Shown here: positions 63,190-64,000 of the stretch, piece after piece | Layout: each line of letters begins with the position of its first letter | Position numbering within the stretch: position 1 is the first letter of the stretch | NCBI GenBank assembly: GCA_016716505.1 | Contig: JADJWF010000003.1 | Coordinates: forward strand, 124,001-188,000 | Length of the DNA stretch: 64,000 bases | Source: Verrucomicrobiota bacterium | GTDB lineage: Bacteria; Verrucomicrobiota; Verrucomicrobiia; Limisphaerales; J093 | Reading direction: 5' to 3' | Notes under the pieces: generated by a model | Told to the model about the DNA's origin: nothing | What the model saw: only the letters and a program-made list of their open reading frames with translations | Database searches by the model: none | Made by a program: the position numbers and the translations under genes

Positions 63190-64000
63190 ATGAAGATGCC
63201 CACAAGCATTTTGGGAACGGCACTGGGAGCGGTCCTCGCCGGCACGCTGTTCGAAGCCGACGGCCAGGATCCGTGCGCGGTCGCGGTGGTTCCGTGCTTC
63301 CCTTTCCTGAACTACGTCTGTCGCCCCGAGCACTACTGGTCCTTTCCGGTGGACCTGGATGGGGATGACATCCCGGAGTTCAACCACGCACGGTTCGATG
63401 TCTGGAATTTCTGCGACTTCGATTTGGGCGGTGGCGAGGAGGCGAGGGACAACCGGGAGGGGTTTTTCGCGGCGGAGCATGTGGAGGTGTACGCCATCCG
63501 CGACTGGGCCGTGCAGACCTTCATCTCGCCGGAGTTGGCGCCGGGGCGAACCATCCTGCCGAACCCGCCGGTGGGCGGGGACGATTGGGACCGGCTGTGG
63601 GCCTTCAATCCGCCCTTTTCGTTGCCCTACCTCCAAGCCTACGGGCTGGGGTATGTGGCGCGGCGCACCAATCGCGTGCCGTGCTATGAGCAGCCTTGGG
63701 CGTGCCAGGGCGGGGGGCTCTTCGGTCTTCTGGCCCGGGCGTTTGACGCGCGCACCTATGTGGCGCTGACCGGCTTCCGGGTGCGCCAAGCGGACGGCTG
63801 GCATCTCGGCTGGCTCAAACTGGAGATGACCCCCATGACGGAGCCGGGCAATCCACCGCCCCCGCGAGTGCTCCTTCGGGCTTGGGCGATCCATCCGGAG
63901 CCGGAGCAGCCGATTCGGGCGGGGGAGCCGCCGCAACCCACGTTGCGCGCCCAGCGGGCGGGCGACACGGTGACCATCGCGTGGCACGCGGCGTGGACGG
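63190..64000 (+). CDS. Exported cysteine-containing protein, truncated by the window edge
   Basis: The frame is open from ATG 63190 to the last base of the window (270 codons) with no stop, so only the N-terminal part is seen. A strong ribosome-binding site (AAAGGAG, 6 bp before the ATG) and a 13-bp gap after the beta-helix gene show an operon. The N-terminus is a signal peptide (KMPTSILGTALGAVLAGT). The visible part has Cys at about 29, 36, 43, 74, 162 and 168, Trp-rich patches (NPPVGGDDWDRLWAFN) and an Asp-rich DLDGDDIPEFNH segment. Its last 20 visible residues (RAQRAGDTVTIAWHAAWT) look like the beginning of the C-terminal module of other exported proteins here. Confidence 0.75.
   Translation, partial: MKMPTSILGTALGAVLAGTLFEADGQDPCAVAVVPCFPFLNYVCRPEHYWSFPVDLDGDDIPEFNHARFDVWNFCDFDLGGGEEARDNREGFFAAEHVEVYAIRDWAVQTFISPELAPGRTILPNPPVGGDDWDRLWAFNPPFSLPYLQAYGLGYVARRTNRVPCYEQPWACQGGGLFGLLARAFDARTYVALTGFRVRQADGWHLGWLKLEMTPMTEPGNPPPPRVLLRAWAIHPEPEQPIRAGEPPQPTLRAQRAGDTVTIAWHAAWT

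Overview
The window is GC-rich bacterial chromosome (well over 60 % G+C by eye), densely coded on both strands. I see no tRNA, rRNA, insertion sequence or CRISPR array. The gene mix suggests a Verrucomicrobiota-type heterotroph: two DUF1080 exported proteins, a prepilin-like protein with the DGHV motif typical of that phylum, an ECF sigma factor overlapping a WD40 Ser/Thr kinase, and many large signal-peptide proteins ending in a similar beta-rich tail. This placement is inference from gene content; no rRNA gene is present to confirm it.

Layout. 1-5.5 kb: hypB (hydrogenase nickel insertion), hrpB helicase, a phospholipase-D-fold protein and a 78-aa conserved-looking small protein. 5.7-11.4 kb: a leftward run glgP-type glucan phosphorylase, rlmN, a small membrane protein and a ComM/YifB AAA+ protein. 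11.5-14.4 kb: a tight rightward trio of L,D-transpeptidase, YaeQ-like and YbhN-like flippase-fold protein. 14.7-20.7 kb: an M14 zinc carboxypeptidase and a 1330-aa exported CARDB/Fn3-like protein. 20.7-21.7 kb: a gene graveyard with the 3' end of a second ybhN paralogue, a fragment on the other strand, and an FNR-like box. 21.7-25.5 kb: a TPR protein, the RNase P RNA, class II aldolase and a PduO-type cobalamin adenosyltransferase. 25.6-31.3 kb: a PQQ-propeller protein with an internal 321-residue duplication, then a PL22-like oligogalacturonate lyase and an exported aldose epimerase that form an operon. 31.4-36.2 kb: hisC1, DUF1080, a RACo-like ferredoxin/ASKHA activator and a C39-like exported protease. 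36.2-40.0 kb: a hypothetical protein, a pseudopilin-like protein, a second DUF1080 protein and a TIM-barrel sugar isomerase. 40.2-46.9 kb: sigma factor, kinase, hisD and hisC2, all leftward. 47.6-53.1 kb: an AraC regulator and a 1342-aa lectin/PA14/CBM-like exported protein. 53.2-57 kb: family-4 uracil-DNA glycosylase, then nfeD-floA and a proline-rich membrane protein. 57-64 kb: lnt and, divergently, a beta-helix/HAF-repeat exported protein followed by a cysteine-containing exported protein cut by the window edge.

Together the genes point to polysaccharide and glycoside scavenging (PL22, GalM, DUF1080, sugar isomerase, carbohydrate-binding proteins, glucan phosphorylase), envelope maintenance (L,D-transpeptidase, Lnt, FloA/NfeD) and corrinoid metabolism (adenosyltransferase, RACo-like activator). 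The most unusual items are the relic-filled intergenic regions, the recurrent C-terminal module of the exported proteins, and the duplicated dockerin-like module of the PQQ protein.
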